A DNA stretch of 64,000 nucleotides, taken from Aurantibrevibacter litoralis (GTDB lineage Bacteria; Bacteroidota; Bacteroidia; Flavobacteriales; Flavobacteriaceae). The notes beneath the pieces are model-generated. The model saw only the letters and a program-made list of their open reading frames with translations, did no database searches and was not told the origin of the DNA. Numbering within the stretch: position 1 is the stretch's first letter; each line of letters opens with the position of its first letter. A program made the position numbers and the translations under genes. The stretch is from positions 62,001 to 126,000 of the forward strand of contig NZ_JAYEEQ010000009.1 in assembly GCF_034651555.1 (NCBI RefSeq), written 5' to 3'. Shown one piece after another: positions 35,794 to 44,978 of the stretch.

Positions 35794-36630
35794 TTACGAC
35801 ATGCGCAAGCGCTTTTCACCGTAATATACATTGAAACCTTTTTCCTTAAGAAAACCCACTAATGTAATGTCGCATGCCACTGCGGTTTCTACAGCCAAAC
35901 TAGACGGTGCCCCAACCGCTACTACCATAGAAATTCCTGCCATTGCAGCCTTTTGTATCAATTCAAAACTGGCACGACCACTTAGAAATAAAATGTGCTC
36001 TTGTAAGGGCAATTGATCTAATTGAAAATAGGCGCCAATTAATTTATCTACAGCGTTATGCCTACCTACATCTTCTCTTAGCCCGATTAAATTTCCTGGC
36101 AAATTAAATAGCCCAGCAGCGTGGAGACCCCCTGTAGACTCAAAAGTGCTTTGTTGAGCCCGCACAAGCGCCGGAAATCGCTTAATATCTTCCGAATCTA
36201 TTTGCCAATTGACCTTTTTTTGAGGTACCGTTCTTTTAATGTCTAAGAATTTCAAATTCGATTTCCCACAGACCCCACAACTGCTGTTCGTAAAGGAATT
36301 TCTATATAATACATCGAGATCAATGGGCTTTTTCATGTTGAGATAAACCGTAATCCCATTTTCAGTTTCTTCGGTGCCAATCACTTGGTTCGCGTTAGAA
36401 ATAATTCCCTCGGTAAACAAAAAACCATACACTAAATCTACAGTATCTCCCGGGGTACACATGGTTATAGAGATGCTTTTATTGCGGATAGGAGGATGAG
36501 CACCTGCTACCGTTAACCGAATTTCCAAAGGTGATTCCACAGCCAGACTATCTTCAATTTGAGTTACCTTAGTGGTTGCGATTTTAAGTATTTGCGTCTT
36601 CTGAATGCCTTTTAAAATTGTGTTGTTCAT
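35794..36630 (-). CDS. fdhD: formate dehydrogenase accessory sulfurtransferase FdhD
   Basis: Transfers sulfur from IscS/NifS to the Mo of formate dehydrogenase-type cofactors, which is needed for activity. The sulfur-carrying motif SSCGVCGK has Cys118 and Cys121. The later GLHAAGLFN, REDVGRHNAVDKLIG and FLSGRASFELIQKAAMAGI blocks bind the cofactor. 278 residues is typical. It lies on the same strand as, and upstream of, the YdeP-type enzyme, which is its probable client. A 625-base gap separates them, so they may have separate promoters. Confidence 0.96.
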   Translation of the reverse strand: MNNTILKGIQKTQILKIATTKVTQIEDSLAVESPLEIRLTVAGAHPPIRNKSISITMCTPGDTVDLVYGFLFTEGIISNANQVIGTEETENGITVYLNMKKPIDLDVLYRNSFTNSSCGVCGKSNLKFLDIKRTVPQKKVNWQIDSEDIKRFPALVRAQQSTFESTGGLHAAGLFNLPGNLIGLREDVGRHNAVDKLIGAYFQLDQLPLQEHILFLSGRASFELIQKAAMAGISMVVAVGAPSSLAVETAVACDITLVGFLKEKGFNVYYGEKRLRMS

Positions 36631-36647
36631 GTTGAATAATTAACCAT

Positions 36648-37559
36648 TTATACCGTTATAGCCCGGTTGTCGACCGTCTTTCCTTTATCCGTATCAAAAT
36701 AAAAATCGAGGCGACCAAGCGTTACACCAAAACATCCGGCCTGATTTACAATCACATTTTGCCCTAATTTATTGGGAACTACAGTAGGTGCCTCTAAAAA
36801 AGTATGCGTATGTCCTCCAATAATGACATCAACATAGGCGGTGGCTGCGGCTAGTTTTAAGTCATCTATGCGTTGCGAATCTTCATAGGAATATCCCAAA
36901 TGCGACAAACAAACGACCAAGTCACAACCTTCAACTTCCTTTAGGGTACACCCTATATCTTGAGCCAATTCAATGGGATCTAGATATTTTGTTTCCTGAA
37001 ACAGATTTTTGGTAACCAACCCGTCGAGCTTTATGCCCAATCCGAAAACCCCTATTTTAAGTTTATTTTTCTCAAAAATTTTATAGGGTTTGGTAGTTCC
37101 TTCTAAAATGGTATTTCGAAAATCATAATTAGCGATTAAAAAGTCGAATTTAGCATGATGCAACTGCGCTAAAAACCCTTCTAAACCATTATCAAAGTCA
37201 TGATTTCCCATAGTAGCAGCATCATAGTGCAGCATACTCATCAACTTAAATTCCAGTTCGCCTCCATAAAAATTGAAATAAGGGGTACCTTGAAAGATAT
37301 CGCCCGCGTCTAACAATAAGATGTTTGGATTTTCGATTCTTATTTTTTCAATCAGGGAAGCCCGGCGTGCCACACCGCCTTGATTGGGATACAAGGAATG
37401 TTGGTTAGGGAAGGGATCTATATGACTGTGCACGTCATTGGTATGTACTATTGTAAGATGTTTGGTCTTAGTTGGCATACATGATGGCAATGCCAAGGAG
37501 CCTAATCCCACATAAGCGGCTGTGGCCGTACTTCGGGAAATAAATGTTCTTCGTTTCAT
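36648..37559 (-). CDS. 5'-nucleotidase-type metallophosphatase (catalytic domain), Tat lipoprotein
   Basis: Calcineurin-like phosphoesterase of the UshA family, catalytic half only (303 residues). Metal ligands fall in HTNDVHSH (about residues 39-46), DAGDIFQG, GNHDFDNG and the C-terminal GGHTHTF. The N-terminus carries a twin-arginine motif (KRRTFISRS) and a lipobox-like LPSC with Cys27, suggesting an exported lipoprotein. The partner C-terminal domain is encoded by the separate gene just upstream, about 35 bases away. Together they would equal one UshA-type enzyme hydrolysing nucleotides in the periplasm. Confidence 0.92.
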   Translation of the reverse strand: MKRRTFISRSTATAAYVGLGSLALPSCMPTKTKHLTIVHTNDVHSHIDPFPNQHSLYPNQGGVARRASLIEKIRIENPNILLLDAGDIFQGTPYFNFYGGELEFKLMSMLHYDAATMGNHDFDNGLEGFLAQLHHAKFDFLIANYDFRNTILEGTTKPYKIFEKNKLKIGVFGLGIKLDGLVTKNLFQETKYLDPIELAQDIGCTLKEVEGCDLVVCLSHLGYSYEDSQRIDDLKLAAATAYVDVIIGGHTHTFLEAPTVVPNKLGQNVIVNQAGCFGVTLGRLDFYFDTDKGKTVDNRAITV

Positions 37560-37595
37560 GTAAATGCCTTTAGCCAGGCTACTTTTTGGGTGAAT

Positions 37596-38363
37596 CTATT
37601 TGTTATGTTTTACAAATCGGTCGTCAATTTTCGACTTTAGAGTATCTACTTTGCCAAAATAATCAATCATAGCATTTCGGATATAGTAATTCAATTCCCA
37701 TTGATTAATGCCTTTCGAAAAAAAAGTCATATTGTCCCCGCCGGCTGCCAAATAATTCGATGTGGCAACAAAGTAGGTCTCCGCTTCGTTTAGTAAGTTT
37801 CCTTTAATTTTTACGGTTTCCGGCTCATTGCGATCATTCAGCTGTATTTGAATTCCGGCAATAGGGTGAGGCACATCGGCCTTAATTAGAAAGGAAACTA
37901 TATCCCGTACCGCAGTTGCGTTTAATTGAACTATCACAATATCATTTTCAAAAGGCATCACTTCGTAGGCAGTTCTGGCAGAGACATTACCTTTTGAAAT
38001 TGTGGAACGAATACCACCATAATTAAGCAACACAAAATCAATGTCATACCCTGTTCTGGCCTTAAAAACAGGTTGGGCCATTTGCAGTACCAAATCGGCC
38101 AAAAGATTGCCTTCGGTAGAATTGTACCGGCCGTCCTCCTTAGATAAGACCTCTGGGGCATAGGCCAAGGCGCTATCCAAAATAGTGGTAACACGCTGCC
38201 GATATGGCAGTATAAAAGCTTCAATAGCCACTTGATGTTGTATGCTGTCTGTGATTGTTTGCGAATTGACTACCACTTTATGCAAACCCACACGCTCATA
38301 AGTACAAGAAATTAAAGTAAATATTGTTGTAATTATAACAAAATGTTTGATTTTTAAAATCAT
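37596..38363 (-). CDS. 5'-nucleotidase C-terminal domain lipoprotein
   Basis: A 255-residue protein with a lipoprotein signal (ITTIFTLISC, Cys20). It corresponds to the substrate-binding C-terminal domain of UshA-type 5'-nucleotidases. Recognisable blocks are EGNLLADLVLQMA, VLLNYGGIRSTISKGNVSARTAYEVMPFEND and ATSNYLAAGGDNMTFF. No metallophosphatase motifs are present; the catalytic half is the next gene. The gene order (binding domain first) is the reverse of the domain order in the fused enzyme. Split pairs of this kind occur widely in flavobacteria. Confidence 0.9.
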   Translation of the reverse strand: MILKIKHFVIITTIFTLISCTYERVGLHKVVVNSQTITDSIQHQVAIEAFILPYRQRVTTILDSALAYAPEVLSKEDGRYNSTEGNLLADLVLQMAQPVFKARTGYDIDFVLLNYGGIRSTISKGNVSARTAYEVMPFENDIVIVQLNATAVRDIVSFLIKADVPHPIAGIQIQLNDRNEPETVKIKGNLLNEAETYFVATSNYLAAGGDNMTFFSKGINQWELNYYIRNAMIDYFGKVDTLKSKIDDRFVKHNK

Positions 38364-38404
38364 TATCCTTCTTATCTTAGCCGCAGATTTGCAGCTATAT
38401 TATT

Positions 38405-38412
38405 TACATTTG
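38405..38412 (+). promoter_or_regulatory. -7 promoter box for the DUF6913-dapA unit
   Basis: TACATTTG fits TAnnTTTG, 17 bases before the start codon. The nearest TTG is 13 bases upstream, shorter than the usual spacer, so support is partial. Confidence 0.4.
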
Positions 38413-38429
38413 TAGAAATGTAAAAATAC

Positions 38430-38963
38430 ATGTTTTTCAAAGGACTCAAGGATAAATTTAAGCGGAAAGCAGGATATAAGGTTTTGGTAAAGCAACTTAA
38501 CCATCCCTTGGTATCTCAAAAACAGAAGAGCGGCGTGCAATCTATTGGTTGTATTGTGGATTTGGATGCATTTTCTGATGCAAATCATTTTTATGAACTG
38601 GTAGAAGAATTTGCGTTACGACCCAATGCGATTAAGATTATGGGATATAAGCGGTATTATGATAAAAACTCGCCCTATGCAACACCTGTATTTTCAGATA
38701 AGGATTTGGGGTGGGGCGGACAAATCGAAAATAGCTATGCGCTAGAATTTTTGAGTAGGGAATACGACCTATTGATTAATTATTACAATACGGATAATTT
38801 GTTATTACAGCTCTTAAGCGTGAAAACTAGCGCAAGAATTAAAATTGGATTTCCTGACGTAGACAAAAATCTTAATGATTTAATCTTGGCTACGCCGTTA
38901 TCAGATTTTAAATTATTTAAAAAGGAGCTAAAAAAGTATTTGGTGGTTCTAAAGGAAATTTAA
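38430..38963 (+). CDS. DUF6913 family protein
   Basis: A 177-residue protein without signal peptide or membrane segment, known to me only as a flavobacterial family found before dapA. Features are a basic N-terminus (FKGLKDKFKRKAGYKVLVKQ), IGCIVDLDAFSDANHFYELV, KDLGWGGQIENSYALEFLS and YDLLINYYNTDNLLLQLLS. Its TAA stop overlaps the ATG of dapA by one base, indicating coupled translation. Function is unknown. Confidence 0.82.
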   Translation: MFFKGLKDKFKRKAGYKVLVKQLNHPLVSQKQKSGVQSIGCIVDLDAFSDANHFYELVEEFALRPNAIKIMGYKRYYDKNSPYATPVFSDKDLGWGGQIENSYALEFLSREYDLLINYYNTDNLLLQLLSVKTSARIKIGFPDVDKNLNDLILATPLSDFKLFKKELKKYLVVLKEI

Positions 38964-39856
38964 TGATGGAAAGGTTATATGGCACTGGTGTGGCCTTAGT
39001 TACACCCTTTAAAAAAGATTTATCGATTGATGAAGCAGCCTTAAGGCGTTTGGTTGCTTTTAATATTGAAGGTGGCGTAGATTATTTGGTAGTATTAGGC
39101 ACTACCGGTGAGCCGGTTACATTAACTAAAGCCGAAAAAGAATTAGTGATACATACTGTGGTAGACGAAAACCAAGGTCGAATCCCACTCGTATTAGGCC
39201 TGGCAAGCAATGCTACCCAAGGCTTGTTAGAAGAAGTTAGCACTACTGATTTAAGTCCTTTTGATGCCATTCTCTCTGTTTCTCCCTACTACAATAAACC
39301 GACCCAAGAAGGCATTTATGAGCATTTTAAGGCATTGGCATTGGCCAGCCCAAAACCTATCATTCTTTACAATGTTCCGGGTAGAACCGCAAGCAATATG
39401 CTGCCCGATACCGTCTTGCGTTTGGCAAACGATTTTGAATCAATAATTGGGATTAAAGAGGCGTCGGGTAATTTAATTCAAATCATGGAAATTTTAAAGC
39501 GCAAACCATCTCGGTTTATGGTAATTTCTGGTGATGATGTTACCGCATTACCTACGGTTCTGGCCGGAGGAACCGGCCTCATTTCTGTGTTAGGGCAAGC
39601 CTTTCCTGCCGAAATGAGGGAACTAGTGCAATTGGGCTTGGACGGAAATGCGAAAGCAGCGTATGCTATTCATTATGCACTTCAAGACGGCATGTCGCTC
39701 ATTTTCGAGGAAGGAAATCCGGCCGGAATCAAGGCCGTGCTAATGATGTTAGAGCTCTGCGAACCACAAGTACGACTTCCATTAATGCCCGCCAGTACAA
39801 TTCTTAGGTCAAAATTAGCCGCATTTCTAAAACCATTCGTAAAATTATCTGTGTAG
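38963..39856 (+). CDS. dapA: 4-hydroxy-tetrahydrodipicolinate synthase
   Basis: Condenses pyruvate with aspartate semialdehyde, the first step of the diaminopimelate/lysine branch. Schiff-base Lys165 lies in GIKEASGN, Tyr136 in ILYNVPGRT, and the Thr pair in GTTGEPVTL (about residues 46-54). 297 residues is normal. The start codon overlaps the preceding stop (TAATG). A second Met one codon later is equally possible. Confidence 0.97.
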   Translation: MMERLYGTGVALVTPFKKDLSIDEAALRRLVAFNIEGGVDYLVVLGTTGEPVTLTKAEKELVIHTVVDENQGRIPLVLGLASNATQGLLEEVSTTDLSPFDAILSVSPYYNKPTQEGIYEHFKALALASPKPIILYNVPGRTASNMLPDTVLRLANDFESIIGIKEASGNLIQIMEILKRKPSRFMVISGDDVTALPTVLAGGTGLISVLGQAFPAEMRELVQLGLDGNAKAAYAIHYALQDGMSLIFEEGNPAGIKAVLMMLELCEPQVRLPLMPASTILRSKLAAFLKPFVKLSV

Positions 39857-39952
39857 AAATAGCGTTAAATCCTAGCCAAATAAGTTGTCCCACCAAAACA
39901 AGATATCTATTTTAGCGTTATAAAAATGTTTTTTAAATCCGTTGGGAATCCT

Positions 39953-39960
39953 TAATTTTG
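39953..39960 (+). promoter_or_regulatory. -7 promoter box upstream of bamD
   Basis: TAATTTTG matches TAnnTTTG, 16 bases before the bamD start. A suitable TTG element is not evident. Confidence 0.42.
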
Positions 39961-39976
39961 CAAAATATTTAATTTT

Positions 39977-40816
39977 ATGAGGACGCTTCTGCCTTTATTA
40001 TTGTTATTGTTTATTTTATCCTCGTGTAGTGAGTATCAAAAGGTACTTAAAAACGAAGATATTAAAGCGAAATACGATTTGGCAGAAAAACTATATACCC
40101 AAGGAGACTACAAGCGCAGCAATAGATTATTTGAACAAATAGCGCCACAATATATTGGAAAGCCACAAGGCGAACGGGTTACCTTCTTTTTTGCAGATTC
40201 GTACTACAAAATTGGGAGTTATAATTTGGCAGGATATCAATTTGAGCGATTTATAAAATCGTACCCGAAAAGTGATAAAATTCAAGATGCCAGCTTTCTA
40301 GGTGCTAAAAGTTATTATATGCTTTCGCCTCGGTATTCCCTAGATCAAACCGATACTGATAAGGCCTTGCAGAAAATGCAATTGTTTATTAATATGTATC
40401 CGGATTCGGAATTTATGACGGAAGCCAACCGAATTGCCAAGGAATTGACGCAAAAAAAGGAGAAAAAAGCGTTTGAAATTGCAAAACAATTCAACACTTT
40501 AGGAGAATTTGATTATTCGCTTTTAATTTCGGCCATTGCGGCTTTGGATAATTTTATTTCAGACTTTCCGGGATCTATTTATCGCGAGGAAGCCTTGTAT
40601 TATCGGTTTGAGGCTTATGCGCGCCGGGGTCTCAACAGTTTCGATAACAAAAAAGAAGAACGCTTTATTGAAGCTAGGGCGGCGTACAGCAATTTGATAA
40701 AATATTTTCCGGAGACAAAATTTGCGAAAAAATCGGTAAACTTACTGGATAGAATAGAAAAGGAATCTAAATTGTTGTCGGAAGCAGCAAAAGAGGCCAA
40801 TATCACATTAAAATAA
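39977..40816 (+). CDS. bamD: outer membrane assembly lipoprotein BamD
   Basis: TPR-like lipoprotein of the BAM complex that inserts beta-barrel proteins. The lipobox LFILSSC (Cys17) ends the signal peptide. TPR-type helices follow from about residue 30 (YDLAEKLYTQGDYKRSNRLF, then FADSYYKIGSYNLAGYQFER and the YPKSDKIQDASFL repeat). 279 residues fits. It heads the bamD-rpoZ-coaBC-DUF4835-recN order typical of Bacteroidetes. Confidence 0.95.
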   Translation: MRTLLPLLLLLFILSSCSEYQKVLKNEDIKAKYDLAEKLYTQGDYKRSNRLFEQIAPQYIGKPQGERVTFFFADSYYKIGSYNLAGYQFERFIKSYPKSDKIQDASFLGAKSYYMLSPRYSLDQTDTDKALQKMQLFINMYPDSEFMTEANRIAKELTQKKEKKAFEIAKQFNTLGEFDYSLLISAIAALDNFISDFPGSIYREEALYYRFEAYARRGLNSFDNKKEERFIEARAAYSNLIKYFPETKFAKKSVNLLDRIEKESKLLSEAAKEANITLK

Positions 40817-40829
40817 AACAAACACAAAT

Positions 40830-41156
40830 ATGAACGATCTAAAGAGTTCCAAAGCTCCAGTTTCAACAGTTACCATTAATAAAAATGAATTCGATGCCAA
40901 AACAGATAATATTTATGAGGCTATTTCCATAACGGCACGTCGTGCAATTCAGATCAATTCTGAAATCAAAAAAGAATTATTGGAAAAATTGGAAGAATTC
41001 GCCACTTATAGTGATAGTTTGGAAGAAGTTTTTGAAAATAAAGAGCAAATTGAGGTTTCTAAATTCTATGAAAAACTCCCGAAACCACACGCTATGGCTG
41101 TAACAGAATGGCTGCAAGATAAAATATACTACAGAAACACAGAGAAAGACGCTTAA
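40830..41156 (+). CDS. rpoZ: RNA polymerase omega-like subunit (RpoZ)
   Basis: A 108-residue Bacteroidetes version of the omega subunit, which helps fold and protect the beta' subunit. The core TDNIYEAISITARRAIQINSE (about residues 26-46, shown in part) matches the omega helix IYEAVVIAARRARQL pattern of other bacteria. The C-terminal half (VFENKEQIEVSKFYEKLPKP) is specific to this phylum. It lies 13 bases after bamD and three bases before coaBC. Confidence 0.88.
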   Translation: MNDLKSSKAPVSTVTINKNEFDAKTDNIYEAISITARRAIQINSEIKKELLEKLEEFATYSDSLEEVFENKEQIEVSKFYEKLPKPHAMAVTEWLQDKIYYRNTEKDA

Positions 41157-41159
41157 TTC

Positions 41160-42365
41160 ATGTTAAACGGGAAAAATATCCTTTTGGGCGTTACCGGAGG
41201 GATTGCTGCTTACAAGACCACATTTCTCGTTCGTTTACTTATAAAAGCTGGTGCGCACGTTAAAGTTGTTTTAACGGAAAGTGCCAGCTCTTTTGTTACA
41301 CCTCTAACCTTAGCAACTCTCTCTAAAAACCCGGTTCTTTTAGATTTTGTGAATACTGAAGATGGCCATATTTCTTGGAACAATCATGTAGAATTAGGTC
41401 TGTGGGCCGATGTAATGATCATTGCACCTGCAACCGCCAATACGCTCTCTAAAATGGCGAACGGCACATGCGACAATCTTTTAATGGCCACCTATTTGTC
41501 AGCTAAATGTCCCGTTTTTTGTGCCCCGGCCATGGACTTAGATATGTACAAGCATCCATCGACCAAGGTGTCGCTAGAAAAACTAGAATCGTACGGGCAT
41601 GGCATTATTCCGGCCACTGAAGGGGAATTGGCAAGCGGTCTGTCCGGTGAAGGACGAATGGCAGAACCAGAAGACATTATACATTTCATTACCTCTTTTC
41701 TCTCTAAAGGACTTCCATTGCACGGAAAAAACGTTCTCATTACCGCAGGACCAACGTACGAGGCTATAGATCCGGTGCGTTTTATTGGAAATCATTCTTC
41801 CGGATTAATGGGTTTTGAATTAGCAAAAAGCGCAGCACATTTAGGGGCTAATGTCATTTTAATATCCGGTCCTACGCATCTTAACATACACCATAATGCC
41901 ATAACGGTTATTCATGTGGTGAGCGCCGACGACATGTACGACGCGGTCCATGCACATTATAAAACGGCTGATATTGCTATCTGTGCCGCAGCTGTGGCCG
42001 ACTACAAACCTATACAAGTCGCTCCTCAAAAAATAAAAAAGAAGGAAGACACGTTTACCATAGCATTGGTAAAAACCAAAGATATCTTACTTTCGCTAGG
42101 TGAGCAGAAAAAAACGCAATTTCTAGTAGGTTTTGCCTTAGAAACAGAAAATGAAATAGAAAATGCCAAAAGTAAATTACGACGGAAAAATTTGGACGCT
42201 ATTGTATTAAACACCTTAAAAGACAAAGGTGCCGGTTTTGGCAAGGCTACCAATAAAATATCCTATATAGATAAGAATTTAAATATAAAATCGTTTGAAT
42301 TAAAGTCGAAGACCGAAGTAGCCGCCGATATTTTTAATGAAATTATGATTCACCTCTATGCGTAA
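41160..42365 (+). CDS. coaBC: bifunctional phosphopantothenoylcysteine decarboxylase/synthase
   Basis: Makes 4'-phosphopantetheine for coenzyme A in two steps. The N-terminal flavin decarboxylase (about residues 1-180) has GVTGGIAAYKT, His-containing NNHVELGLWADV, and PAMDLDMYKHP. The C-terminal synthase (about 188-401) has ITAGPTYEAIDPVRFIGNHS and the AAVADYKP loop. The segment aligned with the decarboxylase active-site ACGD of E. coli reads ASGL, with Ser159 where the catalytic Cys is expected. 401 residues is standard. It overlaps the next gene by eight bases. Confidence 0.96.
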   Translation: MLNGKNILLGVTGGIAAYKTTFLVRLLIKAGAHVKVVLTESASSFVTPLTLATLSKNPVLLDFVNTEDGHISWNNHVELGLWADVMIIAPATANTLSKMANGTCDNLLMATYLSAKCPVFCAPAMDLDMYKHPSTKVSLEKLESYGHGIIPATEGELASGLSGEGRMAEPEDIIHFITSFLSKGLPLHGKNVLITAGPTYEAIDPVRFIGNHSSGLMGFELAKSAAHLGANVILISGPTHLNIHHNAITVIHVVSADDMYDAVHAHYKTADIAICAAAVADYKPIQVAPQKIKKKEDTFTIALVKTKDILLSLGEQKKTQFLVGFALETENEIENAKSKLRRKNLDAIVLNTLKDKGAGFGKATNKISYIDKNLNIKSFELKSKTEVAADIFNEIMIHLYA

Positions 42366-43248
42366 GGTTTTATTTTTTTGTTGCTTTCTTGCCTGCGGCT
42401 TCATGCTTTCCGCTCAGGAAATGAATTGTAGAGTTACTGTAAATTCAGATCAGGTAGGACAAACAAACCAACAGATTTTTAAAACGTTAGAAAGATCATT
42501 GAATGATTTTGTTAACAAAACCAAATGGACCAATAGAGTGTTCAAAGAAAATGAACGCATTTCCGGATCCATGTTTATAACGGTAACCGAATACGAATCG
42601 GATCGCTTTAAGGCTACCCTACAAATTCAATCATCGCGACCCGTTTACAACACCTCTTACGAAAGTCCTATATTTAATTACAAAGACAATGTGTTCGATT
42701 TTGTATATCAGGAATATCAACCCTTATTTTACAATCAAAATGCATTCGAATCTAATTTGGTAAGTGTTATTTCGTTTTATGTGTATATTATCTTAGGATT
42801 GGATGCCGACACGTTTGCCTTAGAAGGAGGAACAGAGCATTATAAAATGGCACAGCAAATCGTTACCCAAGCGCAAGGTAGTGGTGCCGGAGGATGGAAT
42901 CAGGCTGCCAGCGAACGCACCCGTTTTGAGTTGGTAGACAATTTACTTTCAAACACCTATCGGGAATATCGAGTGGCCTTATACAATTACCACAGAAAAG
43001 GACTCGATATTTTAGGAGACAATAATAGCACAGGGAAACAGGTAATTTCGGGTACCATGCGTCTTTTTGAAACAATGATTAACCGAAGACCCAATGCCTT
43101 TTTAATGCAAACTTTCTTTGATGCCAAAGCCGAAGAAATACAAAATGTATTCTCTGATGGCCCTAAGGTAGATATAGTTCAGTTAAAACAAACCCTCAAC
43201 AAAATTGCTCCGCTCTATTCCAGCACATGGAATCAAATAAAATATTGA
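42358..43248 (+). CDS. DUF4835 family exported protein
   Basis: A 296-residue protein with a signal peptide (MRKVLFFCCFLACGFMLSAQ). The opening EMNCRVTVNSDQVGQTNQQIFKTLE in related form and SYESPIFNYKDNVFDFVYQEY, then SFYVYIILGLDADTFALEGG, mark the DUF4835 family, always near coaBC and recN in Bacteroidetes. No function is established. The link with bamD and coaBC suggests an envelope role, which is inference only. Confidence 0.9.
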   Translation: MRKVLFFCCFLACGFMLSAQEMNCRVTVNSDQVGQTNQQIFKTLERSLNDFVNKTKWTNRVFKENERISGSMFITVTEYESDRFKATLQIQSSRPVYNTSYESPIFNYKDNVFDFVYQEYQPLFYNQNAFESNLVSVISFYVYIILGLDADTFALEGGTEHYKMAQQIVTQAQGSGAGGWNQAASERTRFELVDNLLSNTYREYRVALYNYHRKGLDILGDNNSTGKQVISGTMRLFETMINRRPNAFLMQTFFDAKAEEIQNVFSDGPKVDIVQLKQTLNKIAPLYSSTWNQIKY

Positions 43249-43306
43249 TGTCCATTTTTTTTCAGTAGAATAAAAATTATCTTTACATCAATCTTTAAAA
43301 AATACC

Positions 43307-44959
43307 TTGCTTAGTTCCCTTTCCATAACTAATTACACCTTAATAGACCACTTAAACGTTACGTTTAAAAATGGCCTTACCACAATTACCGGCGAAACCG
43401 GTGCGGGAAAATCTATTCTGTTAGGTGGTCTGTCCTTGGTACTCGGTAAACGTGCGGACCTCCAATCGTTGAAAGATAATACTGCAAAATGTATTGTAGA
43501 AGCAGAGTTCGAAATTTCCGAATATCCGCTACGCCCTTTTTTTGATGAAAATGAACTGGATTACGAAGCCACAACCCTGCTGCGAAGAGAAATTTTACCC
43601 AGCGGAAAATCTAGGGCATTTATCAATGATACTCCTGTTACACTGGATGTGCTTTCTTTTTTGGGAGACCGACTTATAGATGTGCACTCCCAGCATCAAA
43701 CGCTGCAATTGGCCGATGCTGATTTTCAAATGAAAGTAATTGATGCCTTGGCAGCAAATACCCATATCCTTGCCGAATATAACATTCTTCTGACATCGTA
43801 TCAGAAAACCTTAAAGGAATTAACGACCCTTTCAGATTTTCAGGAAAAAGCAAAAAAAGATCAGGAATACCATCTTTTTATGTTAGAAGAACTGCAACAA
43901 GCCAATCTAAAACCGGGCATGCAGGAAGCTATGGAAGAGGAGTTAGCACAATTGAGTAATGTGGAAACGCTCATGGAGCTTTGTGCAAAAGGACAACAAT
44001 TGTTATATGATGAGCATCTTGGTATCATTTACACCTTAACCGAGTTAAAGCAAGTCGCTCAAAAATTAGCCTCCTTTGGAAATCGCTACAGCGCAATGAA
44101 CGAGCGGCTTCATTCTACGCTAATAGAACTTAAAGATATTGCTGTAGAATTTAGTAGTTTCAATGACAATCTAGAAGTCAATCCGCTTGTATTGCAAGAA
44201 ATTGACGGTAAATTACAAGCCCTCTATGGCTTACAAAAAAAACATAATGCACAGGATGTGGTGCAGCTCATTGCAATAAGAGACGAATTAGCCTCTAAGG
44301 TAAATGCAGTAGAGCATGTTGGATCTCAACTAAAATCGTTGCAAGCTTCCCTTAATGCCAAAAAAAAGGAATTAGAACAAAAGGCAACCCTAATTCGCTC
44401 CCGAAGACAACACGTAATCCCGGTCTTAAAAAAACAACTACAAGATACCTTGTTTACATTGGGTATGCCCGGAACATCCTTTAAAATTGAACTGATTCCA
44501 GCCAAAGAATTTAAAGAAAACGGCATGGACGATATCCTCTTTTTACTCTCGGCCAATAAGGGAATGGCTCATGGTGAGCTAAAAAAAGTAGCGTCTGGTG
44601 GCGAACTTTCTCGTATAATGCTTACCATAAAATCGATCTTAGCGACCTACGAAAAGTTACCCACAATGATGTTTGATGAGATTGATTCCGGTGTGTCCGG
44701 TGAAATTTCGAATAAAATGGCCGACATCATGAAAGAAATGAGTAAAACCATGCAAGTTTTTGCCATAACCCACTTGCCTCAAGTGGCAGCGAAAGGCGAT
44801 TATCATTTTAAAGTGTATAAACAAGAAGACGGAAAAGGCATCGCCACCAAAATGAAACAACTAAGTTTGGAAGATCGCGTTTTAGAACTTGCCGAAATGT
44901 TAGGTGGAAAAAGCATAGCAGACTCTGCAATTGCCCATGCAAAGCAACTGCTTAATTAA
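43307..44959 (+). CDS. recN: DNA repair protein RecN
   Basis: SMC-like ATPase for double-strand break repair. Walker A GETGAGKS is at residues 29-36, the middle (about 150-350) is coiled coil, and the C-terminal half holds the ABC signature VASGGELSRIML and Walker B TMMFDEIDSGVSGE. 550 residues is typical. The start is TTG, giving the family opening LSSLSITNYTLIDHL. A TATCTTTA box about 20 bases upstream could provide its own promoter. Confidence 0.95.
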   Translation: MLSSLSITNYTLIDHLNVTFKNGLTTITGETGAGKSILLGGLSLVLGKRADLQSLKDNTAKCIVEAEFEISEYPLRPFFDENELDYEATTLLRREILPSGKSRAFINDTPVTLDVLSFLGDRLIDVHSQHQTLQLADADFQMKVIDALAANTHILAEYNILLTSYQKTLKELTTLSDFQEKAKKDQEYHLFMLEELQQANLKPGMQEAMEEELAQLSNVETLMELCAKGQQLLYDEHLGIIYTLTELKQVAQKLASFGNRYSAMNERLHSTLIELKDIAVEFSSFNDNLEVNPLVLQEIDGKLQALYGLQKKHNAQDVVQLIAIRDELASKVNAVEHVGSQLKSLQASLNAKKKELEQKATLIRSRRQHVIPVLKKQLQDTLFTLGMPGTSFKIELIPAKEFKENGMDDILFLLSANKGMAHGELKKVASGGELSRIMLTIKSILATYEKLPTMMFDEIDSGVSGEISNKMADIMKEMSKTMQVFAITHLPQVAAKGDYHFKVYKQEDGKGIATKMKQLSLEDRVLELAEMLGGKSIADSAIAHAKQLLN

Positions 44960-44970
44960 GTTATTTTGGA

Positions 44971-44978
44971 TATCTTTG
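44971..44978 (+). promoter_or_regulatory. -7 promoter box of fabI
   Basis: TATCTTTG is an exact TAnnTTTG match 25 bases before the fabI ATG, just after the recN stop. Confidence 0.5.
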
